Shown here piece after piece: positions 1 through 8,262 of a stretch of DNA of 64,000 nt. The translations under genes and the position numbers were made by a program. The stretch comes from Chelatococcus sp. HY11 (GTDB lineage: Bacteria > Pseudomonadota > Alphaproteobacteria > Rhizobiales > Beijerinckiaceae). The stretch is taken from the NCBI RefSeq assembly GCF_018398335.1, contig NZ_JAHBRX010000002.1:62001-126000 (forward strand), read 5' to 3'. Position 1 is the stretch's first letter. Each line of letters begins with the position of its first letter. Below the pieces are notes generated by a model, which ran no database searches, was not told where the DNA came from, and saw only the letters and a list, made by a program, of their open reading frames with translations.

Positions 1-762
1 ATCGGCATTGATCGTCGAGCCGGGCGGACACTCGATTGGACGGACGAACGAGCCGCTCAGTACGATCTGTCCGGGCTCGAGCCTGTGGCCGTTGGCGGCC
101 AGCCGGTCGGCGAGCCAGGCGATGCCCTTGGCGGGGTGATTGAGCACACCGGCACCGACACCCGTTTCCTCCACCACGGCGTTTCGCGAGACGATCGCTC
201 CTGCCCAGCGCAGATCGAGATCCCGCGGGCGCATGGGCCGACCGCCGAGAACGAAACCGGCATTGGCCGCGTTGTCGGCGATCGTGTCGCAGACGTTGCG
301 AAGCGTGCCGGTTGCGGCGTCGCGCCGCGCGATGCGTGTGTCGAGGATCTCAAGCACCGGCACCACATAGTCGGTCGCGTCCATAACCTCATGCACACTC
401 GCGCCCACGCCGGGATCACGCTTCATCACGAAGGCGAGCTCGGCCTCCACGCGCGGCTGAATAAAGCGCCCGGAAGGGACTGTGGCACCATCGTCAAACC
501 GCATGCTGGCCAGCAGGTAGCCTGAATCCGGCGTATCGATGGCGAGGGCCTGCTGCATCGCGCGGGAGGTGAGGCCGATTTTCCAGCCAACGTGGCGATC
601 CCCCTCCGCGCGCTTGGCGGCGACGAAGGCTTCCTGAATGCGGTAGGCATCGGCCATGTCCATATGGGGATGGCGCAAGCTCAGCAGGGCGATCTGGCGC
701 TGCTCTCGCTCGGCGTTCACCAGATCCGCCGCCGCCGTGGTGATGTCGCTCTCGCTCAGCAT
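1..762 (-). CDS. hpaH: 2-oxo-hept-3-ene-1,7-dioate hydratase, HpaH/MhpD family (3' end outside window)
   Basis: My own translation from the ATG at 762 runs 254 codons open to the window edge, beginning [15 protein letters not shown]; the stop lies beyond position 1. The reading matches the 2-keto-4-pentenoate / 2-oxohept-3-ene-1,7-dioate hydratase family (about 265 residues): [12 protein letters not shown] near residue 50, [10 protein letters not shown] near 105, and [18 protein letters not shown] near 205. This cytosolic divalent-metal enzyme adds water to the dienoate in the meta-cleavage lower pathway of homoprotocatechuate. It follows the FAH-family gene on the same strand with a 15-bp gap, and a CHMI gene lies upstream, which supports the Hpa rather than Mhp assignment. 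An aldolase and semialdehyde dehydrogenase may follow outside the window. Confidence 0.85.
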   Translation of the reverse strand, partial: MLSESDITTAAADLVNAEREQRQIALLSLRHPHMDMADAYRIQEAFVAAKRAEGDRHVGWKIGLTSRAMQQALAIDTPDSGYLLASMRFDDGATVPSGRFIQPRVEAELAFVMKRDPGVGASVHEVMDATDYVVPVLEILDTRIARRDAATGTLRNVCDTIADNAANAGFVLGGRPMRPRDLDLRWAGAIVSRNAVVEETGVGAGVLNHPAKGIAWLADRLAANGHRLEPGQIVLSGSFVRPIECPPGSTINAD

Positions 763-777
763 TGGGAAGACCTCCGA

Positions 778-1638
778 TTAAATGGCCTCACGCTGCACCC
801 GGTTCTCGAGGGTCCCGATTCCCGAGACGCTCACCCGAACGGCATCGCCGTCGACAAGGTAACGAGGTGGGTCGAAGCGCGCACCAGAGCCTGTCGGCGT
901 GCCTGTGACGATGATGTCGCCGGGCAGGAGTGCAGTGAAGGCGGAGATATAGCTGATGAGATAGTCGAGCGGGAAGAGCATGCGACCCGCCACATCATCC
1001 TGACGAAGCTCGTCGTTCACCCACGAGGAGACGCGCAATTCCTTGAGCTCACCGGCCTCGCCAACGGGGACGATCCAGGGGCCGATGCTGCCCGACTTTT
1101 CGAAATTCTTACCCTGGGTCACGTTGAACTTCGCATGGCGCATCCAGTCGCGGACACTACCCTCGTTGCAGATGCTGACGCCGAAGATATGCGAGAGCGC
1201 GTTCTCGCGCGCTATGCGGCGGCCGGCCTTGCCGATGACGACAACGATCTCGCCCTCGTAGTCGAACTGCGGTGATTCCGGCGGCAACATCAAGGGCTCA
1301 CCATGGCCGGTGAAGGATCCGCGGGTGCGCAGGAACATGCTCGGATATTTCGGGGCGTCCGATCCGTCCTTATACTCGGCGTTGCGGTCCGGATAGTTCA
1401 CGCCGATGCAGATGATCTTGTCGGCGTCGGGGACGGGGATCCGATAACGGATTTCGTTTGGCGCGAAATCGGCGGGAGCTTCGGCGGCTACACGCCGGGC
1501 CGCCTGGAGCCCATCCGGGGCCGCAATGAGCGCGCGCATGGAGGAAAAGCTGGTCCGCGCGCCGAGGTCTGCGATTCCGCGCTCGTGTTCCAGGCCGAAG
1601 CTTTCGTGGCTGCCGACAGCAAAGCTGAGAAGTTTCAT
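778..1638 (-). CDS. Fumarylacetoacetate hydrolase family protein (HpaG-like isomerase/decarboxylase)
   Basis: This is a 286-residue FAH-fold protein. Metal-ligand pattern FDYEGE (E128, E130) with D164 in SVRDWM, and the family motif IVTGTPTGSG near 243-252, are all intact. In a homoprotocatechuate-type pathway such a protein would be the OPET decarboxylase/HHDD isomerase (HpaG); other family members hydrolyse acylpyruvates, so substrate is inferred from the neighbouring HpaF and HpaH homologues. A start 24 codons further upstream is open, but the ATG at 1638 is preceded by AGGACTTTGGAT and gives the usual MKLLSF N-terminus, so I chose it. The upstream neighbour tctA ends 55 bp away on the same strand. 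Confidence 0.85.
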   Translation of the reverse strand: MKLLSFAVGSHESFGLEHERGIADLGARTSFSSMRALIAAPDGLQAARRVAAEAPADFAPNEIRYRIPVPDADKIICIGVNYPDRNAEYKDGSDAPKYPSMFLRTRGSFTGHGEPLMLPPESPQFDYEGEIVVVIGKAGRRIARENALSHIFGVSICNEGSVRDWMRHAKFNVTQGKNFEKSGSIGPWIVPVGEAGELKELRVSSWVNDELRQDDVAGRMLFPLDYLISYISAFTALLPGDIIVTGTPTGSGARFDPPRYLVDGDAVRVSVSGIGTLENRVQREAI

Positions 1639-1693
1639 ATCCAAAGTCCTAGGAAAGGCTGGGAAGGGAAGGAGCCGGGCATGGGGGCGCCGT

Positions 1694-3193
1694 TCAGGCT
1701 TCCTGCTCAAGATGCGGCTTGGAGCGACGCACCGCTGGAAGCACCAGGAGCGCGAGCATCACCGCCGAGGCGAGCAGGAACCCCGCGCTAATTGGGCTCT
1801 CGATGAAAATCCGGGGGTCACCGTGGGAAATCAGCAGCGCGCGGCGCAGGTTTTCTTCCAGCATCGGTCCAAGTACGAGACCGAGGATGAAGGGCGCCAG
1901 CGAGAAGCCGAGCTGCAGAACGACATAGCCGAAGATTCCAAAGCCGGCGCCGAGCAGCACATCCATCGGTTCGTTCGACAGCGTGTAGATGCCGAGGCAC
2001 GACAGGATGAGAATCATCGGAAACAGCCAGGAATAGGGGACCTTCAGCAGCACGATCCAGAGCCGGATCAGCGGCAGATTGAGGATCACCAGCATCAGAT
2101 TGCCGATCCACATGCTGGCGACCAGGCCCCAGAACAGCGAGGGCCGTTCGGTGATGATATTGGGGCCGGGCGTGATGCCGTGGATCATCAGCGCGCCAAG
2201 CATCAGCGCCATGGTGGCACTTCCGGGAACGCCGAGGGTCAGCGTCGGTATGAAGGTCGTCTGGGAGGCGGCGTTATTCGCCGATTCAGGACCGGCGACA
2301 CCCTCGATGGCGCCTTGGCCAAAGCGGCTCGGATCCTTGGCGCAGCGCTTTTCCAGGATGTAGGAGGCGAAGGAGCTGACGGTAGCGCCAATCCCTGGAA
2401 GAACGCCGCAGATCATGCCGACGCCCGTACCGCGCAGAATTGGCTTCACGGATTGGCGCAGTTCCTCGGCCGTCGGCATCAGCGAGTCCACGGCAACGAC
2501 CTGATGGGGAGGCTCGTCCTTGGTCGGGCGCAGTTCCCGGATGATTTCCGCGAAGGCGAAGGTGCCGACTGCCACGACGACGAAGTCGATCCCTTCCATT
2601 AGGGATGGCAAGCCGAACGTGAATCGCATCGCGCCGGAATTCACATCCATGCCGACCAGGCCGATGAGAATACCGAGCAGGGCCATCAGCAGACCCTTCA
2701 CCAGCGCGCCCTGCACCAGCACGGATGTCGCCACCAGGGCCATCACGATAAGCGAGGCATATTCCGCCGGGCCGAAGGCAAGCGCGGCCCTGCCGAGCAT
2801 CGGGGCGAAGAGGGCGATGCCGAATGTGCCGATGCAGCCGGCGACGAAGGAGCCGATGGCGGCGATGGCGAGTGCCGCGCCCGCGCGGCCTTTGCGCGCC
2901 ATCTGGTAGCCGTCGATACAGGTGACGACGGACGAGGATTCGCCCGGCAAATTCACCAGGATTGCCGTGGATGAGCCGCCGTAGGAGGCGCCATAGTAGA
3001 TGCCGGCCAGCATGATCATGGAGGCGATCGGCGACAACCCATAGGTCATCGGTAGCAGCATGGCGATCGTCACCAACGGGCCGACGCCTGGAAGCATGCC
3101 GATGAAGGTGCCGAGCGTGACACCGATGAGGCAGTAGAGCAGGTTGTCCAGCGACAGGGCGACTTGGAAGCCGAGTATCAGACCGTCGAGCAT
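1694..3193 (-). CDS. tctA: Tripartite tricarboxylate transporter large permease TctA
   Basis: This 499-residue, very hydrophobic protein has the expected TctA length and its internal duplication: GMLPGVGPL near residues 32-40 and GVLPGIGATVSSF near 260, each at the start of a half made of about five or six membrane helices. TctA forms the large inner-membrane subunit of a secondary, cation-driven uptake system fed by the periplasmic TctC protein. The substrate is not visible here; linkage to Hpa-type ring-cleavage genes suggests an aromatic or dicarboxylic acid. The tctB gene is 7 bp upstream, so the two are probably translated together. Confidence 0.93.
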   Translation of the reverse strand: MLDGLILGFQVALSLDNLLYCLIGVTLGTFIGMLPGVGPLVTIAMLLPMTYGLSPIASMIMLAGIYYGASYGGSSTAILVNLPGESSSVVTCIDGYQMARKGRAGAALAIAAIGSFVAGCIGTFGIALFAPMLGRAALAFGPAEYASLIVMALVATSVLVQGALVKGLLMALLGILIGLVGMDVNSGAMRFTFGLPSLMEGIDFVVVAVGTFAFAEIIRELRPTKDEPPHQVVAVDSLMPTAEELRQSVKPILRGTGVGMICGVLPGIGATVSSFASYILEKRCAKDPSRFGQGAIEGVAGPESANNAASQTTFIPTLTLGVPGSATMALMLGALMIHGITPGPNIITERPSLFWGLVASMWIGNLMLVILNLPLIRLWIVLLKVPYSWLFPMILILSCLGIYTLSNEPMDVLLGAGFGIFGYVVLQLGFSLAPFILGLVLGPMLEENLRRALLISHGDPRIFIESPISAGFLLASAVMLALLVLPAVRRSKPHLEQEA

Positions 3194-3200
3194 GACCGCC

Positions 3201-3638
3201 TCACAGAGAGATTGGGAGCTGGAGACCGACCTTGAAGATCAGCATGGTCATGCCGATCCCGACCACGATGAGGGCGGGCAGGGCACGGATCGACCTGTTC
3301 GGGTCGGCGACCCATGCGGCGATCACGAGATAAGTGACAGCCACGATAAGTCCGAACTGGATGAGGAGGGCGAAGCCGACAATGGCCGCCGTGACGAGGA
3401 GGAGTGGACGCCATGCGATCGTCACGCGCTCCTGCTCCTCATTCCGGTGCAGAATGCCCCGACAGAACAGCAGGACGCCCAAACCCAGCAGAAGCGAGGA
3501 AACGATGACCGGCACGAAGCCCGGCCCCATGCTGAGCGCCGAGCCCGCCGGATAGTGACGCGCCAGCATGAGTGCCGTCAGACCAATGGCGATGAACAAA
3601 ACGCCGCCAATGCCGTCCTTGGTAATCGGCATGGACAC
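3201..3638 (-). CDS. tctB: Tripartite tricarboxylate transporter small permease TctB
   Basis: This 145-residue protein has about four membrane helices, the normal size and topology of the small TTT subunit TctB. The first helix begins near residue 10 (GGVLFIAIGLTALML), followed by SMGPGFVPVIVSSLLLGLG, which resembles the family's conserved GPGxxP stretch. It lies 7 bp upstream of tctA and 35 bp downstream of the CHMI gene on the same strand. TctB families are poorly conserved, so the call rests on size, membrane profile, this motif and position next to tctA and tctC. Confidence 0.88.
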   Translation of the reverse strand: MSMPITKDGIGGVLFIAIGLTALMLARHYPAGSALSMGPGFVPVIVSSLLLGLGVLLFCRGILHRNEEQERVTIAWRPLLLVTAAIVGFALLIQFGLIVAVTYLVIAAWVADPNRSIRALPALIVVGIGMTMLIFKVGLQLPISL

Positions 3639-3673
3639 CCTCCCTTTACCGCGAGCGTGGCTGGAGGACGGCT

Positions 3674-4069
3674 TCAGGCCGCCGACCGCTTCTTGATGTG
3701 CTCGTGCAGATTGTTGAACTTGTAGTTGAGCTCCTCGCTCATCTCCTGGACCTCGAAGGCCACGGCAAGCGGCGCGCGCGCATTCAGAGGCTTCAGCAGA
3801 GCGCAGACCCTCTCGAACACGGCATCAGCCGCGCGCTTTCGTGTGTCGAGATCACGGCCGGCGCCGATCCGCAGAACGATATGCACAAAGGCATTGTCCG
3901 GGTGACGATCCCCGACGAGATAGTCGTTGATCACCTGAAAGCGCACGCGCACGCCACCAAGCGGAAAAATCCCGGTTTCCAGCGCTGCTTCGTAAACTAA
4001 TTCCTTGAGCTGCCGGATTTCCGGCTCATCGGCGATGTTGGCCGAAACTTCGATCCACGCGTGAGGCAC
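3674..4069 (-). CDS. hpaF: 5-carboxymethyl-2-hydroxymuconate delta-isomerase
   Basis: This 131-residue protein matches the CHMI (HpaF) family over its whole length. Pro2, exposed after removal of the initiator Met, is the catalytic base in this tautomerase fold; the stretches TGIFPLGGVRVR, FVHIVLRIGAGRDL and LNYKFNNLHEHIKK are family landmarks. It isomerises 5-carboxymethyl-2-hydroxymuconate in homoprotocatechuate (4-hydroxyphenylacetate) breakdown. It sits between tctC and tctB, so a catabolic enzyme is embedded within the split transporter gene set. A ring-cleaving dioxygenase for the same pathway is not in the window. Confidence 0.9.
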   Translation of the reverse strand: MPHAWIEVSANIADEPEIRQLKELVYEAALETGIFPLGGVRVRFQVINDYLVGDRHPDNAFVHIVLRIGAGRDLDTRKRAADAVFERVCALLKPLNARAPLAVAFEVQEMSEELNYKFNNLHEHIKKRSAA

Positions 4070-4135
4070 GATGGGAACTCCTGATGAAACTTGAGGAAGA
4101 GGGGCCGCGGGCGTGGCCAGCGACCCCTCACGCGT

Positions 4136-5113
4136 TTATTCGGCGGGGATGCCTTCTTCCTTGATCAGCGCGGTCCAGCGCTTGATCTCTGTGTCAATGA
4201 GCGCCTTGAACTCTTGGGGTGTCGAGCCCTTGGCCTCGACACCGGCCTTCATCAGGCTCTCGCGTACGCTATCCTGCGCAAGTGCCTTGGCGACGGCCTC
4301 GTTCAGCCGGGCGACCACCGCCGGATCGGTGCCGGCGGGAGCCGCGACGCCGTACCAGCCGGAGACATCGAAGTCGGGGTAACCGAGTTCGGCGACGGTC
4401 GGCACGTCGGGCAGGGAAGGGATACGCTCGGCGCCCGTCACGGCAAGTGGCACGAGGGCGCCCGACTTGATGTGCGAGAGAACGGAGACGGGGCTCGATA
4501 GCATCACCCCGACGCGACCTGCCAGCAGGTCTGTCAGGGCCTGTCCGGATCCCGAGTAGGGAATATGCGTCATCTTTGCACCCACTGTCTTCTGGAACAG
4601 CAGGGAGGCGAGATGGGCGGCGGCCGCGCCGCTGGCGTAGTTGATCTTGCCGGGAGCTTCCTTCGCCTTGGCGACCAGCGACTTGATATCCTTCACGCCG
4701 AGATTGGGATTGACCACGATCAGATAGGGCGCCGCCGACAGTTGCGAGATCGGCGCGAAATCCTTCACGGGATCGTAGTTCGTGGCCTTGTAGAGATTCG
4801 GATTGAGTGCGAGTGTCGCCTGCAGCACGAAGGTTATAGTCTGGCCGTCCGGCGTCGACATCGCGCCAATCTTGGTGCCGGCGATGCCTTGCGCCCCAGG
4901 CCGGTTGTCGACGAGGACCGGCTGGCCGAGGTTCTTCGACATTTCCTCGGCGACGACGCGCGCGACGACGTCGGTGCCGCCGCCCGCGTTGAACGGCACG
5001 ATGAAACGCACGGGCCCCTTCGGGAAGGTGTCGGCGCTTGTCGTTCCCACCGCACCAAGGCTGAGAGAGATGCCGAGGGCGGCAAACTGCGCCGCCTTGA
5101 CGAATAGCTTCAT
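4136..5113 (-). CDS. tctC: TctC/Bug-family periplasmic solute-binding protein
   Basis: The 325-residue protein starts with a hydrophobic signal peptide (AAQFAALGISLSLGAVGTTSA) and then the Bug-family signature VRFIVPFNAGGGTD near residues 36-50. Length and motif order match TctC-type periplasmic receptors. It should capture a carboxylate ligand and hand it to TctA/TctB encoded just downstream. The gene is second in the operon, 66 bp after the isocitrate-lyase-family gene and followed 66 bp later by the CHMI gene. Bug proteins bind many different carboxylates, so the ligand cannot be read from sequence alone. Confidence 0.92.
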   Translation of the reverse strand: MKLFVKAAQFAALGISLSLGAVGTTSADTFPKGPVRFIVPFNAGGGTDVVARVVAEEMSKNLGQPVLVDNRPGAQGIAGTKIGAMSTPDGQTITFVLQATLALNPNLYKATNYDPVKDFAPISQLSAAPYLIVVNPNLGVKDIKSLVAKAKEAPGKINYASGAAAAHLASLLFQKTVGAKMTHIPYSGSGQALTDLLAGRVGVMLSSPVSVLSHIKSGALVPLAVTGAERIPSLPDVPTVAELGYPDFDVSGWYGVAAPAGTDPAVVARLNEAVAKALAQDSVRESLMKAGVEAKGSTPQEFKALIDTEIKRWTALIKEEGIPAE

Positions 5114-5179
5114 GTCTTCCTCCCTAGAATTTCATTATGCGGTTCCGCCGGCCCGCGTTGGAGCCGGCGACTCGTGCCG

Positions 5180-6085
5180 TTAGCCTTGCTTGGCTGCGAA
5201 GAGTTCGTCGATCTTGCGCTCGTAGGCATGATAATCGAGGTAGTCGTAGAGCTGCTCGCGCGTCTGCATCCGATCGAGAACGCCCTTCTGCGTACCCGCA
5301 TGACGGATGGTTTCATAGACGTTGAGCGCGGCAGCGTTCATCGCCCGCGCTGCCGACAGCGGGTAGAGCGCCGCGGACACGCTGGCGTCGCGCAATTCCT
5401 GGGTGGTGAAATTGGGCGTCTTCGAAAATTCGGTGATATTGGCGAGCACGGAATAGGGCTTGTTCAGTGCCTTGGCGAGTTGCCTGTACTGATCGAGATC
5501 CGTGAAGGCCTCGGCGAAGATCATGTCCGCGCCAGCCTCGATGTAGGCGCATGCGCGCTCGATGGCGCCATCGAGCCCTTCGATCGCCAGTGCATCGGTG
5601 CGGGCGACGATGACGAAGTTCTCATCATAGCGCGCATCGACGGCGGCCTTGACGCGGTCGAGCATCTCATCCTTGGAGACGATTGCCTTGCCCGGACGAT
5701 GACCGCAGCGCTTCAGCGCGACCTGATCTTCCATATGCATCGCACCCGCACCATCCTTGATCAGGCCGCGCACGAGACGGGCGATCGAGTAGGCGCCGCC
5801 GAAGCCTGTGTCGACATCGACGAGCACAGGCAGGTCGCTCGCATCCGACACCTTACGCAGATCGGCGAGGACATCGTTGATGGTCGTAATGCCGAGATCG
5901 GGCAGACCGTAGCTGGCGTTGGCGACGCCTGCACCCGCGAGGTAGATTGCCTTGTACCCCACGCGCTTGGCCATCATAGCGGTGTAGGCATTGATCGCGC
6001 CGACGATCTGAAGCGGCTGCTCCTCGACGAGCGCCTGGCGGAAGCGGGCACCCGCAGAAGTATTGACCGGGGTATGCATCAGCAT
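5180..6085 (-). CDS. prpB: Isocitrate lyase/PEP mutase superfamily enzyme, methylisocitrate-lyase-like
   Basis: This 301-residue protein carries the lyase signature [11 protein letters not shown] with Cys127 in the K-R-C-G-H loop, and the Mg-binding stretch [11 protein letters not shown] (D90, D92). The rest ([31 protein letters not shown]-like end) reads like methylisocitrate lyase PrpB, which cleaves 2-methylisocitrate to pyruvate and succinate. No prpC or prpD is nearby, so a related 2-methylmalate or dimethylmalate-type lyase is possible. A GTG at 6097 is open, but GGAG lies six bases before the ATG at 6085, which I take as start. It is the first gene of the operon facing the IclR regulator. 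Confidence 0.72.
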   Translation of the reverse strand: MLMHTPVNTSAGARFRQALVEEQPLQIVGAINAYTAMMAKRVGYKAIYLAGAGVANASYGLPDLGITTINDVLADLRKVSDASDLPVLVDVDTGFGGAYSIARLVRGLIKDGAGAMHMEDQVALKRCGHRPGKAIVSKDEMLDRVKAAVDARYDENFVIVARTDALAIEGLDGAIERACAYIEAGADMIFAEAFTDLDQYRQLAKALNKPYSVLANITEFSKTPNFTTQELRDASVSAALYPLSAARAMNAAALNVYETIRHAGTQKGVLDRMQTREQLYDYLDYHAYERKIDELFAAKQG

Positions 6086-6093
6086 AATAAACT

Positions 6094-6195
6094 CCACAAT
6101 ATGGATTAACTGTTGCTTTCTTGGGTGAGATCACCATAATATGGGTAATCATGTCAATGGACATGGAAGAATCTAATTTTAACTCCATAATGTGG
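6094..6195. promoter_or_regulatory. Divergent promoter region with three CCAYAATRTGG repeats
   Basis: Three copies of an 11-bp near-palindrome lie between the divergent lyase and IclR genes: CCACAATATGG at 6094-6104, CCATAATATGG at 6134-6144 and CCATAATGTGG at 6185-6195. The outer two extend to CTCCAYAATRTGGA. Centres are 40 and 51 bp apart. The outer copies overlap the ribosome-binding regions of both genes, as expected for autoregulatory operators. That IclR binds them is inference from position and symmetry. Confidence 0.65.
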
Positions 6196-6203
6196 AGCGG
6201 AGA

Positions 6204-6995
6204 ATGGAGCAGGGGGCTCAATCCATCTACCGGGCCGTAGCTATCCTTAAAGAGCTTGCGAACCGGAATAGTCTTGGGAGTGGGATGACCGAGCTGTCAG
6301 AAGCGACAGGACTAACCGGGCCGACAGTTCATCGCATGTTGCGGGCGCTCGTCGATGTTGGGTTCGCCCATCAGCGCTCATCGGATCGGCGTTATGTGTT
6401 GGGGCCGCTCCTGCAGCAGCTCTGCATGCAGCTAGGACCGCCGCCGGATCTGGAGACCGTCGCGCGGGCCGCGACTGAGCGTCTTGCAGAACTCACCGGT
6501 GATACGGCGTTCTTCCTGCGCCGTACCGGAGCGGAAATGCTGTGTGTCAGCCGGACTTCAGGCTCCTTTCCGGTCAAGACCCTCCTCACGGAGGTCGGTA
6601 CGCGCCGGCTGCTCGGTCTCGGTGCCGGCGGCCTCGCCGTGCTTGCCCGCCTGCCGAAGGACGAGGCCATGACACTTCTCGTCCGCAACAAGGCTGCCTA
6701 TCGCGAGGCCGGGCGCCCGGTCGAAATCCTGTTGGCGGAGATGGAAGAGACCGCTGCCTCAGGACATGCGATCAGGCGCCTCTCCGATCTGGGCGCCACC
6801 ACGGTAGCCACCGCCCTGTGCGACGGAAGCGGCAGGCCTTTTGCCGCACTCAGCATGAGTGCCATTTCCCAGCGTATGGACGGCTCGCATCTGCAGGATG
6901 CCATCAGGCATCTGGATAAGATGCGCGACGAACTCCAGGAAAGCCTGGTTTTTGCAACGCGGTCGGCGCCCGAGGGAATCAATCGCGTCGACTAG
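6204..6995 (+). CDS. IclR-family transcriptional regulator
   Basis: This 263-residue protein has an N-terminal winged helix-turn-helix (SIYRAVAILKELA, MTELSEATGLTGPTVHRML, residues about 8-50) and the IclR effector domain, with FFLRRTGAEMLCVSRTSG and TRRLLGLGAGGLAVLA. It probably controls the divergent TTT/ring-cleavage operon by sensing a substrate-derived acid. A GTG at 6192 is in frame, but it lies inside the third operator copy; the ATG at 6204 preceded by GGAGCGGAGA is the better start. Its stop overlaps that of the converging ABC-ATPase relic by 4 bp. Confidence 0.9.
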   Translation: MEQGAQSIYRAVAILKELANRNSLGSGMTELSEATGLTGPTVHRMLRALVDVGFAHQRSSDRRYVLGPLLQQLCMQLGPPPDLETVARAATERLAELTGDTAFFLRRTGAEMLCVSRTSGSFPVKTLLTEVGTRRLLGLGAGGLAVLARLPKDEAMTLLVRNKAAYREAGRPVEILLAEMEETAASGHAIRRLSDLGATTVATALCDGSGRPFAALSMSAISQRMDGSHLQDAIRHLDKMRDELQESLVFATRSAPEGINRVD

Positions 6996-7326
6996 AAGAA
7001 GTCCGTCTGATGCAGTCGTCGCGTATAGGGATACTGGGAAATCCGTAATAATTCATCAGCCGGCGCCAGCTCAACGACGCGGCCTTTCCGTAAGGCAGCC
7101 ACACGATCGCAGAAATATTTTACCACTCTCAGATCATGCGAAATGAAGAAATGGGATAGATCCGTGCCATCCCGAATATCCATGAGCAAATTGAGAATTT
7201 AGGGCTGATTGATACGTCGAGGGCGAGAATCGGTTCGTCCGCGACGATGGAAACGTGGATTGAGGCTGATAGCCTTCGCCGATCGCGATACGCTGGCGCT
7301 GATCGCCTGAAATTCAGCGGATAGCG
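6992..7326 (-). pseudogene. Remnant of an oligopeptide/dipeptide ABC transporter ATPase (OppF/DppD type)
   Basis: Reading the minus strand in successive frames recovers the C-terminal part of an Opp-type ATPase in the correct order. First comes a degraded signature region (RYP, then GDQRQRIAIG), then an intact Walker B VADEPILALDVS, then after a frame change LMDIRDGTDLSHFFISHDLRV (H-loop) and the family tail DRVAALRKGRVVELAP, ending at 6992. The ATP-binding Walker A half is absent: the intact response-regulator gene starts directly beyond 7326. At least two frameshifts plus N-terminal loss mean it cannot make a working ATPase. It looks like the stump of a transporter operon removed when the present neighbours were joined. 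Confidence 0.82.
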
Positions 7327-7332
7327 ACGGCG

Positions 7333-8262
7333 CTACAACTGCCCAAGCGATCGCAACGCGAGCGTCGCGGCTGCCGTTCGATTCTCGACGCGCAGCTTCA
7401 GGTAGACCTGCTCCAGATGCTTGTCGACTGTCCGGGGGCTGAGTGACAGGATCGCGGCTATGTCGCGATTGGACTTGCCGGCGGCGATCCACCACAGCAC
7501 CTCGCCCTCGCGCTGGGTCAGGTCGAAGCTCTGCCGCAGTCGTCCGGGGGCGTCATCAACCTGCCCGGAGCCGAGCCGCAGCAGATACTCGTCCTCGCCC
7601 ATGCGGCCGATGAATGTCAGCGTGGAGCTTGGATCGCCAGGCAGGGGCGTGACGAGTTCCCGCTGGCGCTCGCTTTCGGCGATCGCAACAGCGTCCCGGA
7701 GCCAGCGCGTCAGGCTGGCGGGCAGGGCCGATGGTCGCGCCTTTCCCTCGACGAGGGTCGGGCCGAGCCGTTTGCGCGCCACGGGCGTGAGCCAGAGCAC
7801 ATCACCGGAGAGATCGACGGCGAGCAGCGTCCGGCCGGATGTGTCGAGGGCGGCCTGCGCGCTTTCCGTGAGGCGCGCATTGGTGGAATGGACGCGGATG
7901 CGCGCCAGCATCTCGTCGATGACGATGGGCTTGGTGACATAGTCGACGCCACCTGCCGCCAATCCCTCGAGAATATGGGCGGTTTCGGTCAATCCCGTCA
8001 TGAAGATGACCGGGACATGGGCGAGCAGGGGCTCCTGCTTCAGGCGTCGGCACGCCTCGAAGCCGCTCATCCCGGGCATGACCGCGTCGAGCAGAACCAC
8101 ATCCGGGGTGATGTGCACCGCGATCTTCAGAGCGGATTCGCCGTCGAGCGCCACCATGACGGTGAAGCCGGCCGCGTCGAGCGCGTCCGTCAGCAAACGC
8201 AGGGTCTCGGGCGAATCGTCGACCACCAGGGCGATGCGGCGGCTGTCGTGGCTATGCGTCAT
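7333..8262 (-). CDS. Response regulator, REC plus LuxR-type DNA-binding domain
   Basis: This 309-residue protein has an N-terminal receiver domain (IALVVDDSPETLRLL; phospho-acceptor D59 in VVLLDAVMPG; K111 in YVTKP), a middle segment of about 100 residues that may be a small PAS-like domain, and a C-terminal LuxR/FixJ helix-turn-helix (LTQREGEVLWWIAAGKSNRD, SLSPRTVDKHLEQVYLKL). The ATG at 8262 overlaps the kinase stop by 11 bp, so the pair is translationally coupled; a longer start at 8337 would lie inside the kinase gene. It is the evident output partner of the hybrid kinase and probably acts on the amide transporter operon. Confidence 0.92.
   Translation of the reverse strand: MTHSHDSRRIALVVDDSPETLRLLTDALDAAGFTVMVALDGESALKIAVHITPDVVLLDAVMPGMSGFEACRRLKQEPLLAHVPVIFMTGLTETAHILEGLAAGGVDYVTKPIVIDEMLARIRVHSTNARLTESAQAALDTSGRTLLAVDLSGDVLWLTPVARKRLGPTLVEGKARPSALPASLTRWLRDAVAIAESERQRELVTPLPGDPSSTLTFIGRMGEDEYLLRLGSGQVDDAPGRLRQSFDLTQREGEVLWWIAAGKSNRDIAAILSLSPRTVDKHLEQVYLKLRVENRTAAATLALRSLGQL

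Noticed and set aside
1526-2602. Plus-strand open frame of 358 codons opposite tctA
   Set aside because: The sequence is charged and repetitive (His, Gln, Glu rich), the complement of a membrane protein, with no motif.
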